Below, one piece after another: positions 15,160-22,108 of a stretch of 22,108 nt of DNA. Every line of letters starts with the position of its first letter. Positions within the stretch are counted from its first letter, which is position 1. Under the pieces are notes generated by a model. It worked only from the letters and a program-made list of their open reading frames with translations, ran no database searches and was not told the origin of the DNA. A program made the translations under genes and the position numbers. This stretch comes from an uncultured Clostridium sp. (GTDB taxonomy: Bacteria > Bacillota > Clostridia > Clostridiales > Clostridiaceae): positions 1-22,108 of the forward strand of contig NZ_CAAGHK010000009.1 in assembly GCF_900769625.1 (NCBI RefSeq), read 5' to 3'.

Positions 15160-15582
15160 ATGTATAATTTATTATCACTATTAATTGGTATATTAATTGC
15201 AGTAATGGTTGCATTTAATGGAGAACTATCAAACGGTACAGGAAATTATTCATCACTTGTAATAATACATGTAATTGGCTACCTAGCCATTGTCCTTCTT
15301 ATGATGTATAAAAAAATAAAAATACCATTCAAGATGACACTTCCACTATGGCTCTACAGTGCTGGTGTGATAACTGTAGGGACAGTCCTTATCAACAACA
15401 TAGCATACGCTGAAATAGGTGTATCACTGCCTGTGGCACTAGGACTTTTAGGACAGTCACTGGCATCCCTTGTGTTTGACCATTATGGCTTCCTGGGAAT
15501 GTCAAAAATCAAATTCAACAAAAAGAAAATCATCGGCATAACAATCATCGTTATCGGGGTATGTGTAATGACATTCCTATAA
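15160..15582 (+). CDS. DMT-superfamily half-transporter, DUF606/YdcZ
   Basis: Encodes 140 residues with about five membrane segments (2-20, 30-48, 60-80, 88-108, 122-139). Short proteins of this size with an N-terminal LIAVMVAFNGELSN and an internal NIAYAEIGVSLPVALGLLGQS match the DUF606 (YdcZ) group of drug/metabolite transporters. They commonly occur as adjacent pairs that probably form a heteromer. The ATG follows AAAGGAGAACTT. It is the first gene of a two-gene operon divergent from a Crp/Fnr-family regulator. The substrate is unknown. Confidence 0.85.
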   Translation: MYNLLSLLIGILIAVMVAFNGELSNGTGNYSSLVIIHVIGYLAIVLLMMYKKIKIPFKMTLPLWLYSAGVITVGTVLINNIAYAEIGVSLPVALGLLGQSLASLVFDHYGFLGMSKIKFNKKKIIGITIIVIGVCVMTFL

Positions 15583-15623
15583 TTATGTCTGATGTATAAA
15601 CTTAAAATAAAGGAGACAGTTTA

Positions 15624-16061
15624 ATGATTTATATATTATTATCTATTCTTACAGGTGTGATTATTGTCGTTTCAAGAATATTGAACACCAGACTTTCGCA
15701 TGAAATAGGCCTTATTGAATCAAGTTACTTTAATTATCTTACTGGTGCTGTCACATCAATTGTCTTATTCTTAATAATGGATGAACATTTTAACTTTGTT
15801 TCATTGAAAGACGTACCTTTATATGGATATCTTGGCGGTGTCCTCGGAGTGATAATTGTAATTCTAAACAGCGTTGTAAGCCCTAAGCTTTCCGCTTTCT
15901 ATGTAACTCTGCTCATATTTGTAGGACAGCTTTTTACCGGTATCCTCATTGACTGGCTGATTGCTGGCACACTTCCGCTGACTAAAATACTTGGTGGAAT
16001 TATCGTTGTCATCGGTTTATCTTTTAATCTTCTTGTTGATGCTAAAGATGCTTCAAAATAA
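15624..16061 (+). CDS. DMT-superfamily half-transporter, DUF606/YdcZ
   Basis: Encodes 145 residues and is homologous in layout to the gene 42 bases upstream, with about five membrane segments. The N-terminal ILTGVIIVVSRILNTRLSHEIG and the later LNSVVSPKLSAFYVTLLIFVGQ are the DUF606 landmarks. The ATG follows AAAGGAG. The pair is expected to form one transporter with opposed topologies, as in small dimeric DMT proteins; this is inferred from family behaviour. Confidence 0.85.
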   Translation: MIYILLSILTGVIIVVSRILNTRLSHEIGLIESSYFNYLTGAVTSIVLFLIMDEHFNFVSLKDVPLYGYLGGVLGVIIVILNSVVSPKLSAFYVTLLIFVGQLFTGILIDWLIAGTLPLTKILGGIIVVIGLSFNLLVDAKDASK

Positions 16062-16065
16062 AATA

Positions 16066-16299
16066 GCAGGCAGTAATTAATTCTTAATCATCAACTACAA
16101 GATGATTAATTACAGCTTCACTAATGAATAATTAAAATACTAATCAGCTGCATTCAGCAATTGAGATATTAATGAGTCAGGCAAAAATCATAAAACATAA
16201 TTTCAAAAATACTGCCTGGCTTAATAATTCTCTATCATACTTCAAAAAATAAAGAAATACCTGTTTTTTAAGTCTTAAATTATGGTATTTATTTATTTT
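16066..16299. terminator. Hairpin-rich region ending the transporter operon
   Basis: Several inverted repeats follow the second transporter gene. TTAATCATC (16084-16092) pairs with GATGATTAA (16101-16109). AAAATAAAGAAATACC (16246-16261) pairs with GGTATTTATTTATTTT (16284-16299) with one mismatch and a T-rich end, and is the likeliest terminator. GCAGGCAGTA (16066-16075) also has an inverted partner near 16211-16220, so a larger fold is possible. No gene is seen here. Confidence 0.45.
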
Positions 16300-16326
16300 C
16301 AAAGATTAATTGTAAACTTTACCATT

Positions 16327-16354
16327 TTGATTTTACCACAAGTTGATGTAAAAT
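16327..16354 (+). promoter_or_regulatory. Candidate promoter of the 57-residue gene
   Basis: TTGATT (16327-16332), a 16-base spacer and TAAAAT (16349-16354) form a plausible sigma-A promoter about 40 bases before the ATG at 16395. Confidence 0.45.
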
Positions 16355-16394
16355 AATAATAAGAATAAAGAGATTGTATGTGGGAGGCGATTAT

Positions 16395-16568
16395 ATGGTA
16401 ACGATCAGTGAAACTTTAGAAAGAGAATGTTTAGAAATACTAATAGATCAGAATCCTATGTTAGGCAAAGATTCCATAATTGCATTATTAAATGATATAA
16501 AAAATAATGCTGAGAAGAATAACTGTCTTGATGATTTAAAAAATATCATAATTAATCATAAGTATTAA
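16395..16568 (+). CDS. Small hypothetical protein, 57 residues
   Basis: The ATG at 16395 is chosen because GGGAGG lies 7 bases upstream; an earlier in-frame ATG at 16374 would place that site inside the gene. The sequence (MVTISETLERECLEILI..., ending NIIINHKY) is helical and amphipathic with no membrane segment. I do not recognise it. It has its own candidate promoter and lies about 230 bases before the pentapeptide-repeat gene. The good ribosome site and protein-like composition support it as a real gene. Confidence 0.55.
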   Translation: MVTISETLERECLEILIDQNPMLGKDSIIALLNDIKNNAEKNNCLDDLKNIIINHKY

Positions 16569-16667
16569 TTTGCTACACATTATTTTATTATTAATTTAAG
16601 TAAACATTTGTTTTTATATCCTTTGGTCATAAATGCAATAACTTCTTCAATGTAAATACATAAATCA

Positions 16668-16696
16668 TTGACTTTTTAAGATAGTGAATATACTAT
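16668..16696 (+). promoter_or_regulatory. Promoter of the pentapeptide-repeat gene
   Basis: TTGACT (16668-16673), a 17-base spacer and TACTAT (16691-16696) make a near-consensus sigma-A promoter. The leader would be about 90 bases and contains a paired ATGCAT repeat around CAAAAAAACGT. Confidence 0.65.
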
Positions 16697-16794
16697 TACA
16701 GATATGACCTGATTATTATATGCATCAAAAAAACGTATGCATGTTAATGATTTTGAAATAAAATTAATCATAAAATATACTTTCGGAGGACAGA

Positions 16795-17454
16795 ATGGCT
16801 ATAAATAAAAGTAAACATGGAAATTTCTTTTTCAATAATGCTGATAAAAGCAATAAAAACTTTATGTACAGTAATCTTACAAGAGCAAACTGCTACAACT
16901 GCGATTTCTCAAATTCACACTTTGAATTTACAAGTCTTAGAGGTGCTCACTTTAAAAAATGTAACTTTTACAGAGCAAATCTTAAAGGTGCAGAATTTAT
17001 TGGTTCAAATTTAAAAGGCAGCAAATTTAAGGAAGCAAAATTTGAAGATACTGTTTTTGAAGGTGCTAATTTAAATGGAACTGACTTTTCAAATGCAAAG
17101 TTCAAAAATACAATCTTTGTTGGATGCGATTTAAGCAGTGTTAAATTTTTAGATACTGAGAGTAGAAACATCCGAATATTTGAATCAATGCCAGAATTAA
17201 ATATCAGCGATGAATTAATGAAGGTTGCTGAAAATGCTATGGAAAATGAATTCATCAAAAAATCAAGAGTTCTTGATACTAAAGATGGCAGTTTAAATGG
17301 ACTTTCATTCATGATTTTATGTGAAAAGTTTGATGAAGCAACTCTTATTGAAGGTCTTCACTATATAAAGCTTGAAATAGATAAGGAGTTCCACACATTA
17401 AGTTACATAATAAGGCTAATTGAACATATGTATGATATTCAAGAGGAAAATTAA
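16795..17454 (+). CDS. Pentapeptide-repeat protein
   Basis: Encodes 219 residues. About residues 10-125 are tandem A(N/D/E)LXX-type pentapeptides with a regular F or L every fifth position (for example CDFSNSHFEFTSLRGAHF, ANLKGAEFIGSNLKG, ANLNGTDFSN). These are predicted to fold into a right-handed quadrilateral beta helix. Residues 135-219 form a helical C-terminal domain not typical of Qnr/MfpA gyrase-protection proteins. There is no signal peptide, so it is cytosolic. A role in gyrase protection or as a protein scaffold is possible but unproven. The ATG follows GGAGG. It is monocistronic with its own strong promoter and a tandem-hairpin terminator. Confidence 0.88.
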   Translation: MAINKSKHGNFFFNNADKSNKNFMYSNLTRANCYNCDFSNSHFEFTSLRGAHFKKCNFYRANLKGAEFIGSNLKGSKFKEAKFEDTVFEGANLNGTDFSNAKFKNTIFVGCDLSSVKFLDTESRNIRIFESMPELNISDELMKVAENAMENEFIKKSRVLDTKDGSLNGLSFMILCEKFDEATLIEGLHYIKLEIDKEFHTLSYIIRLIEHMYDIQEEN

Positions 17455-17462
17455 AATCTAAT

Positions 17463-17505
17463 CATCCTCAAAATTGAGAAGGATGAAACTCTGAAAGAGT
17501 TTTAT
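17463..17505 (+). terminator. Tandem-hairpin terminator of the pentapeptide gene
   Basis: CATCCT (17463-17468) pairs with AGGATG (17480-17485), with an inner CTC/GAG. Immediately after, AAACTCT pairs with AGAGTTT (17486-17502), followed by TTATCCTTT. The second hairpin resembles a short intrinsic terminator. Confidence 0.65.
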
Positions 17506-17622
17506 CCTTTAATTTTATATTTTTACTCTATAGCCTTGTATTTAATTTAAAATCAAACTTTCAAATCTTTTATGTATAAATATATACTCTATATACCAAA
17601 TACAGGCTGTGACAAATCCCTT

Positions 17623-17691
17623 TCATTTATAAGTCTTTTCCACTCTTCTTAAATAATCTTCTTTTGGATAAATATTAGGATTATAATAAAA
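17623..17691 (-). pseudogene. queH: Relic of epoxyqueuosine reductase QueH
   Basis: A minus-strand frame reads FYYNPNIYPKEDYLRRVEK then TYK and a stop (TGA at 17623-17625). This matches the conserved YYNPNIYPxxEYxxRxE block found in the first third of QueH, which reduces epoxyqueuosine to queuosine in tRNA. Nothing recognisable as QueH remains on either side: the N-terminal CCAPC motif and the C-terminal cysteine motif are both missing. It is therefore a fragment, probably left by deletion. Identification is from memory of the motif. Confidence 0.5.
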
Positions 17692-17723
17692 AAGTGGCTG
17701 CGCCACGCCCACTTTGTGGATAA
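17687..17723 (-). repeat. GC-rich inverted-repeat patch with a DnaA-box-like motif
   Basis: The stretch 17695-17713 is far richer in G and C than its surroundings. On the minus strand AAAGTGG and CCACTTT (complements of 17709-17715 and 17691-17697) form a stem with an inner GTGGC/GCCAC option, followed by six Ts. It could be a terminator or a repeat-element end. TGTGGATAA (17715-17723) equals the DnaA-box consensus on the plus strand but is single. Confidence 0.4.
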
Positions 17724-17775
17724 CACTTTAGCCTTTTTATTCCTCTTAATCCATTGGTATAACTGGTCTATACCT

Positions 17776-17815
17776 CAAAAAAGATGCCTCACTATTTTTA
17801 ATGTGGCATCCTTTA
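17776..17815 (-). terminator. Intrinsic terminator of the ABC exporter operon
   Basis: GATGCC (17783-17788) with following CAC pairs with GTG-GGCATC (to 17810), and the minus strand ends in TTTTTTG. It begins about 12 bases past the stop at 17827. A second hairpin, GGTATA (17756-17761) with TATACC (17769-17774), lies just beyond it. Confidence 0.75.
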
Positions 17816-17826
17816 TCTTATTAAAA

Positions 17827-19698
17827 TTAAGCAAGTTCAGCTTTTCCAGTATAAAGCTGATGATATCTGCCCTTTTTCTCTAACAATTCTTCATGGTTTC
17901 CTCTTTCAATAATTTCACCCTGTTCAAGAACCATTATAACATCAGCATTTTTGATTGTAGACAGTCTATGAGCTATAACAAATACAGTTCTGCCTTCCAT
18001 TAATTTATCCATACCAGCAGAAATTAATTTTTCTGTTCTTGTATCGATTGAACTTGTTGCTTCATCCATTATTAATACTGGCGGATTAGCAACTGCTGCT
18101 CTTGCAATTGCAAGAAGCTGTCTCTGACCTTGAGATAATCCTTCACCGTCTCCAGTAAGTACAGTGTCATATCCATGTGGCAGATGTTTTATGAAAGTAT
18201 GAGCATTAGCAAGTTTTGCTGCTGCTATCACTTCTTCTTTTGTTGCATTTAAATTACCGTATCTTATGTTTTCTTCAATAGTACCAGTAAATAAATGTGT
18301 ATCCTGAAGGACTATACCTATTGATTTTCTTAAATCATCCTTCTTGATATCTTTTATATCTATACCATCATAAGTGATAGTTCCTGAATTGATTTCATAG
18401 AATCTATTTATTAAGTTTGTTATTGTAGTCTTTCCTGCACCAGTAGATCCAACAAATGCTACCTTCTGACCAGTCTTTGCATATAACGAAATATTCTTAA
18501 GAATAGTTTTCTTTTCATTATATCCGAATACTACATTTTCAAAAATAACATCACCTTTAAGTGGTATTAACTTGCTTTCTTTTGAAGCTTCGTGAGTCTT
18601 CCAAGCAAATTTTCCTGTGATTTCTTGTGTTTCAGTTAATCCTGTTCCATTTTCAACTACTGAAGATAATGTAACAGTTCCTTCATCAACTTCTTCTGCT
18701 TCATCTAATGCATTGAATATTCTTTCAGCACCAGCAAGTGCAGCAAGAATTACATTAATCTGTTGAGAAACCTGTTGTACTGGCTGAGTTATTTGACGTA
18801 CATATTGAAGATATGCAATAAGTGAACCTACGTCAAATGAACCTTTAATAGTCATTAATCCACCAACACAGCATGTTACTGCATAGTTGATATGCGATAA
18901 GTTACCAAGAGCAGGCATCATGAAACCAGCAAAAGTCTGAGCTCCTGTAGATGCTTTTCTTAATTCTTCATTTAACACTTTAAATTCATCAATGGCTTTA
19001 TCTTCATGACAAAATACCTTAATTACTTTTTGTCCTTCTATCATTTCTTCAACATAACCATTTAATTTACCCATATCTCTTTGCTGCTCACCAAAGTATT
19101 TCTTACTTTTAGCTCCTACAAACTTCATGATTAAGAACATTATACCTAATGTACAGAATGTAACAAGAGATAATACCGGACTTAATACAACCATCATCAC
19201 TATTACACCGATAAATGTAAGACCTGATGATAAAATATTAGTTACACTGTTGTTTAATGCTTCACTTATATTATCAATATCATTTGTATAAAGACTCATT
19301 AAGTCTCCATTTGTATTGCTGTCAAAAAACTTAACAGGTAAGTGCTGAATTTTATTGAATAAGTCGCTTCTTATATCCTTAATAGCATTTTGTGAAATAT
19401 TAATCATTATTTTTCCATATGCTAATGAAGATAATGCTCCAGCAGCATAAATTCCTCCAATGAGAGCAAGCATCTTTACAAGGCCTTTAAAGTCCCCTGG
19501 TATAATATAATCATTTATTATAGGCTTTAAGAAATATGATCCAGAAATCATAGCAAATGAGCTTATTAATATAAATACAATTACAGCCATAAGCATATAT
19601 TTATATTTTCCAATATATTCGAATAATCTGCCTAAAGTCTTTTTAAGATTCTTAGGCTTTGGAGAACCTTTTTTTGCACCCGCTTTTACATTACTCAC
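17827..19698 (-). CDS. ABC exporter, catalytic half (heterodimer subunit 2)
   Basis: Encodes 623 residues. An N-terminal six-helix exporter domain (about 30-325) is followed by an ATPase domain (about 380-623). Walker A GSTGAGKT is at 417-424, the Q-loop at Q465, signature LSQGQ at 521-525 (not the canonical LSGGQ), Walker B VLIMDE with catalytic E546, and H-loop H577. About 45 residues (335-380) are inserted between the domains. The start is a GTG at 19696-19698 with AAGGAG upstream, overlapping the previous gene's stop by 8 bases (GTGAGTAA). It forms a heterodimer with the upstream gene product, like LmrCD, BmrCD or TM287/288, and probably exports drugs or lipophilic compounds. Confidence 0.92.
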   Translation of the reverse strand: MSNVKAGAKKGSPKPKNLKKTLGRLFEYIGKYKYMLMAVIVFILISSFAMISGSYFLKPIINDYIIPGDFKGLVKMLALIGGIYAAGALSSLAYGKIMINISQNAIKDIRSDLFNKIQHLPVKFFDSNTNGDLMSLYTNDIDNISEALNNSVTNILSSGLTFIGVIVMMVVLSPVLSLVTFCTLGIMFLIMKFVGAKSKKYFGEQQRDMGKLNGYVEEMIEGQKVIKVFCHEDKAIDEFKVLNEELRKASTGAQTFAGFMMPALGNLSHINYAVTCCVGGLMTIKGSFDVGSLIAYLQYVRQITQPVQQVSQQINVILAALAGAERIFNALDEAEEVDEGTVTLSSVVENGTGLTETQEITGKFAWKTHEASKESKLIPLKGDVIFENVVFGYNEKKTILKNISLYAKTGQKVAFVGSTGAGKTTITNLINRFYEINSGTITYDGIDIKDIKKDDLRKSIGIVLQDTHLFTGTIEENIRYGNLNATKEEVIAAAKLANAHTFIKHLPHGYDTVLTGDGEGLSQGQRQLLAIARAAVANPPVLIMDEATSSIDTRTEKLISAGMDKLMEGRTVFVIAHRLSTIKNADVIMVLEQGEIIERGNHEELLEKKGRYHQLYTGKAELA

Positions 19699-21424
19699 CG
19701 AAACCAGCTCCTTCCTGTTGAGAATTATATACATCTTTATAGATTTCACTGCTTACCATAAGTTCTTCATGAGTTCCCATAGCTGAAATCTTACCATCGT
19801 CCATAACAATAATCTTATCTGCATCTTTTACAGAATTTATTCTCTGAGCGATTATTATCTTTGTTGTATCTTTTAAATCTTCTTTGAATGCAGTTCTTAT
19901 CTTTGAATCTGTAGCTGTATCTACAGCACTTGTACTATCGTCTAAAATAAGAACCTTAGGTTTCTTTAATATTGCTCTTGCAATACATAATCTCTGCTTT
20001 TGTCCACCAGATACGTTGACTCCGCCTTGACCTAAGTCCATATCATATCTTCCTGGAAGTCTGTCAATAAATTCATCAACACATGCAATCTTACAAGCGT
20101 GTTCTATTTCTTCCATTGTTGCATTTTCATTACCCCATCTTAAGTTGTCTATAACACTTCCTGAGAATAATGTGTTCTTTTGAAGAACCATTGCAACTTC
20201 ATTACGTAAAGTTTCTATGTTGTAGTCTTTAACATTTACTCCACCAACAAGAACTTCACCATTATTTGCATCATATAATCTTGGAATAAGCTGAACAAGG
20301 CTTGTTTTTGCAGAACCAGTTCCACCTATAATTCCTATAGTTTTACCACTCTTGATCTTTATAGATATATTTTCAAGATTATATTCTTCACTGTCACCTT
20401 CATATTTGAAGCTTACATTTCTGAATTCAATGTCACCATTTTTAACAGTTGAAACATTACTTTCTCCATCAACTATATCTGCTTCTTCTTCTAAAACTTC
20501 TAAAATACGTTTAGCTGAAGCAATTGAACGGGAAATCATCATAAGTGCCATAGCAACAAGCATTAATGAAATAAGTATTTGAGTTGAATAAGCTATAAAA
20601 CTTGTAAGCTTACCAACTGTAAAGCTTACTTCATAAACCATATGTCCGCCAAACCATAATATTGCAATAATTGAACTAAAAATTATCCCCTGCATTATAG
20701 GCATAGCAAGAACCATAATACCAAATGATTTAATTGATGTTTCCTTTAATCCTTCGTTACCTTCTTTGAACTTTTCTTTTTCTTTTTCTGCTCTTACGAA
20801 AGATTTAACAACACGTACACCTATTAAATTTTCTTGAACTAAAGTGTTCATTTTGTCCACTTTCTTCTGCATTACACCAAATAAAGGAGCAACTTTTTTA
20901 ACAAGTGTTCCTATTGAAAGAATAAGTATAGGAAGAGAAACTGCAAAAATCAATGCAAGTTTTGGACTTATACTTATTGATAGAATTATGGCAACTATAA
21001 GCATTACAGGAGCTCTTACAAGAAGCTTAACTCCCATAGTTATAGAGTTTTGTACTGCTGTAATATCTGTAGTAAGACGAGTTATTAATGATGCAGTACT
21101 GAACTTTTCAATATTATGAAAAGAATACGTCTGAATCTTTTCATACTGTGCCTGTCTTAAATTTGCACCAATTCCTTGTCCAGCAATAGCTGCAAATCTA
21201 GACAGAAGTATTCCAAATGTAAAAGATACAAGTGCCATTATCACCATCATAATTCCTAATTTTATGGTATAAGTCATATTGTTTGATGGTATTGCTTTGT
21301 CCACAATATCAGCCATTACTAATGGAATAAGCAATTCAATTATAGCTTCCATGGCTGCACATGCTGCTGCAAAACCTAAAAACTTTTTGTACTTTCCCGA
21401 ATAGGAAAATAACTTTTTTATCAT
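19691..21424 (-). CDS. ABC exporter, degenerate-site half (heterodimer subunit 1)
   Basis: Encodes 577 residues, with an exporter membrane domain (about 15-300) and an ATPase domain (about 330-577). Walker A is GGTGSAKT (367-374), the Q-loop is Q415 and the signature VSGGQ (471-475) is canonical. Walker B is VLILDD, with D496 where the catalytic Glu should be. The H-loop has Q527 (IIAQR) instead of His. This subunit contributes the good signature to the active site and the poor Walker B to the degenerate site. The ATG at 21422-21424 has AGAGGTG upstream; a GTG at 21433 lies within that site. It is transcribed after marR and overlaps the next gene. Confidence 0.92.
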   Translation of the reverse strand: MIKKLFSYSGKYKKFLGFAAACAAMEAIIELLIPLVMADIVDKAIPSNNMTYTIKLGIMMVIMALVSFTFGILLSRFAAIAGQGIGANLRQAQYEKIQTYSFHNIEKFSTASLITRLTTDITAVQNSITMGVKLLVRAPVMLIVAIILSISISPKLALIFAVSLPILILSIGTLVKKVAPLFGVMQKKVDKMNTLVQENLIGVRVVKSFVRAEKEKEKFKEGNEGLKETSIKSFGIMVLAMPIMQGIIFSSIIAILWFGGHMVYEVSFTVGKLTSFIAYSTQILISLMLVAMALMMISRSIASAKRILEVLEEEADIVDGESNVSTVKNGDIEFRNVSFKYEGDSEEYNLENISIKIKSGKTIGIIGGTGSAKTSLVQLIPRLYDANNGEVLVGGVNVKDYNIETLRNEVAMVLQKNTLFSGSVIDNLRWGNENATMEEIEHACKIACVDEFIDRLPGRYDMDLGQGGVNVSGGQKQRLCIARAILKKPKVLILDDSTSAVDTATDSKIRTAFKEDLKDTTKIIIAQRINSVKDADKIIVMDDGKISAMGTHEELMVSSEIYKDVYNSQQEGAGFGE

Positions 21425-21452
21425 TTGTTTCACCTCTCTAGTTAATATGTAT

Positions 21453-21493
21453 TACTATGCAGGAAAACACATAGTATACTATCTATTATTATA
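21453..21493 (-). promoter_or_regulatory. Promoter and candidate MarR operator upstream of the ABC genes
   Basis: ATAGTATACTAT (21471-21482) is a perfect 12-bp palindrome. A third copy of its half-site, TACTATG (21453-21459), forms an inverted pair with CATAGTA (21470-21476). On the minus strand TATAAT (complement of 21488-21493) would start transcription near 21481, inside the palindrome. A dimeric repressor bound here would block it. The -35 is weak. Confidence 0.5.
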
Positions 21494-21533
21494 ATTAAAT
21501 GCTTAAAAGCATCTATTTACATAACTCTAAAAA

Positions 21534-21977
21534 TTATTCCCCTAAGTTTTTTAATATTCGTTTAAGTAACCTTTTCAGAAATTCAGTTTCGTCTTCTGAA
21601 AAACCATCTAAAATCTGTTTTTCCTTTTCATTCCTCATATACTCTACTGCAAACCTTGCATACTCTTTGCCCTGCTCTGTTAATGTATGACATTTATATC
21701 TCCCATCCTGCTTACAGCAATGCCTTGATATAAATCCTTTCTGTTCAAGACGCTTAACTACCCCTGTCACTGTAGGATTAGTAAGGTGAAGATGTTTTTC
21801 AATATCTTTCTGATATATATTTTCTTTGCATTCATTAAAATATAGATATATGAGTATATTAGCTTGAACTCCTGTCAAATTATATTGTTGAAGCCCCCTA
21901 TTGGTTTCCTTAAACATTGAATGAGCAATATGCTGAATAAGGCCTCCTACAAGCGGATCTTTAATATATTCTGTCAC
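21534..21977 (-). CDS. MarR-family transcriptional regulator
   Basis: Encodes 147 residues with a winged helix-turn-helix: TGVQANILIYLY, then QKDIEKHLHLTNPTVTGVVKRLEQKGFI as the recognition helix region, then KQDGRYKCHTLTEQGKEYA as the wing. A C-terminal dimerisation helix follows (EDETEFLKRLLKRILKNL). The GTG at 21975-21977 is chosen because CGGGGTG is 7 bases upstream; another GTG three codons earlier overlaps that site. It is first in a marR-ABC-ABC arrangement and probably represses the exporter until a ligand binds. The end of a group II intron lies about 20 bases upstream of its start. Confidence 0.9.
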   Translation of the reverse strand: MTEYIKDPLVGGLIQHIAHSMFKETNRGLQQYNLTGVQANILIYLYFNECKENIYQKDIEKHLHLTNPTVTGVVKRLEQKGFISRHCCKQDGRYKCHTLTEQGKEYARFAVEYMRNEKEKQILDGFSEDETEFLKRLLKRILKNLGE

Positions 21978-21999
21978 AATTATCACCCCGTTTAATAAA

Positions 22000-22108
22000 A
22001 TCGAGTAGGAGGAAAATAATTATTTTATTTTCCGTCCTCTCACACCACCGTGCGTACCGGTCTGGTACACGGCGGTTCTTTAAGTTTTAATGAATTTTAA
22101 TATAATGA
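22000..22108 (-). mobile_element. 3' end of a group II intron (domains V-VI), class C-like
   Basis: On the minus strand, 22076-22044 folds as domain V: ACCGCCGTG pairs with CACGGTGGT (one G-U), then a two-base CG bulge, then TACC/GGTA capped by a 5-base loop. The CGC in place of AGC in the triad position is typical of bacterial class C introns. Domain VI follows (22041-22003) as GAG-AGGA-C-GGAAAATAA with TTATTTTCC-TCCT-A-CTC. It leaves a bulged A (complement of 22006) six bases before the last intron base. The 3' end is GAT, fitting the AY rule, at 22000. The reverse transcriptase and 5' domains would lie beyond the window. Confidence 0.8.

Noticed and set aside
17715..17723. TGTGGATAA as part of a replication origin
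   Set aside because: Only one DnaA-box-like match is present, with no cluster and no dnaA or dnaN nearby.

Overview
The window is AT-rich with very short intergenic spacing signals, strong GGAGG-type ribosome binding sites, frequent GTG/TTG starts, and the spore-germination gene gerW (ytfJ) beside scpA/scpB. This points to a spore-forming Firmicute, most likely Clostridium sensu stricto. That placement is inferred from gene content and composition, not from any search.

Layout. 1-2.5 kb holds the first codons of a gene leaving the left edge, a small membrane protein, an orphan coiled-coil protein, a possible decayed small gene and a DUF218/YdcF-type protein. 2.7-7.5 kb holds two PHP-family histidinol-phosphatase homologues (one on each strand). 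They flank an ornithine carbamoyltransferase gene (argF) with a perfect 18-bp ARG box in its promoter region, and a transposase-derived gene of the IS1595 type whose catalytic region looks degenerate. 7.5-14 kb is a cell-envelope, sporulation and chromosome block. It contains a zinc-dependent phospholipase C-like protein, a short secreted DacF-type D,D-carboxypeptidase, DUF2953 (ytfI)-gerW, the condensin subunits scpA-scpB, and a second, larger D,D-carboxypeptidase with a highly charged linker of about 100 residues.

14.2-16.1 kb is a Crp/Fnr-family regulator divergent from two half-size DUF606/YdcZ transporter genes, probably a regulated heteromeric transporter. 16.4-17.5 kb holds a 57-residue orphan and a pentapeptide-repeat protein with its own near-consensus promoter. 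17.6-17.7 kb carries a short relic resembling epoxyqueuosine reductase QueH, next to a GC-rich patch. 17.8-22 kb is a MarR-regulated heterodimeric ABC exporter (three genes, minus strand) with asymmetric ATP sites. At the right edge lie domains V and VI of a group II intron resembling class C; its 3' end falls just upstream of the marR ribosome binding site.

No tRNA, rRNA or CRISPR array was seen. The best candidates for unusual biology are the apparently catalytically degenerate transposase-like gene with its start codon in a leader hairpin, the intron inserted in the marR leader, and the repeated half-sites between marR and the ABC genes. None of these amounts to a demonstrated new system.
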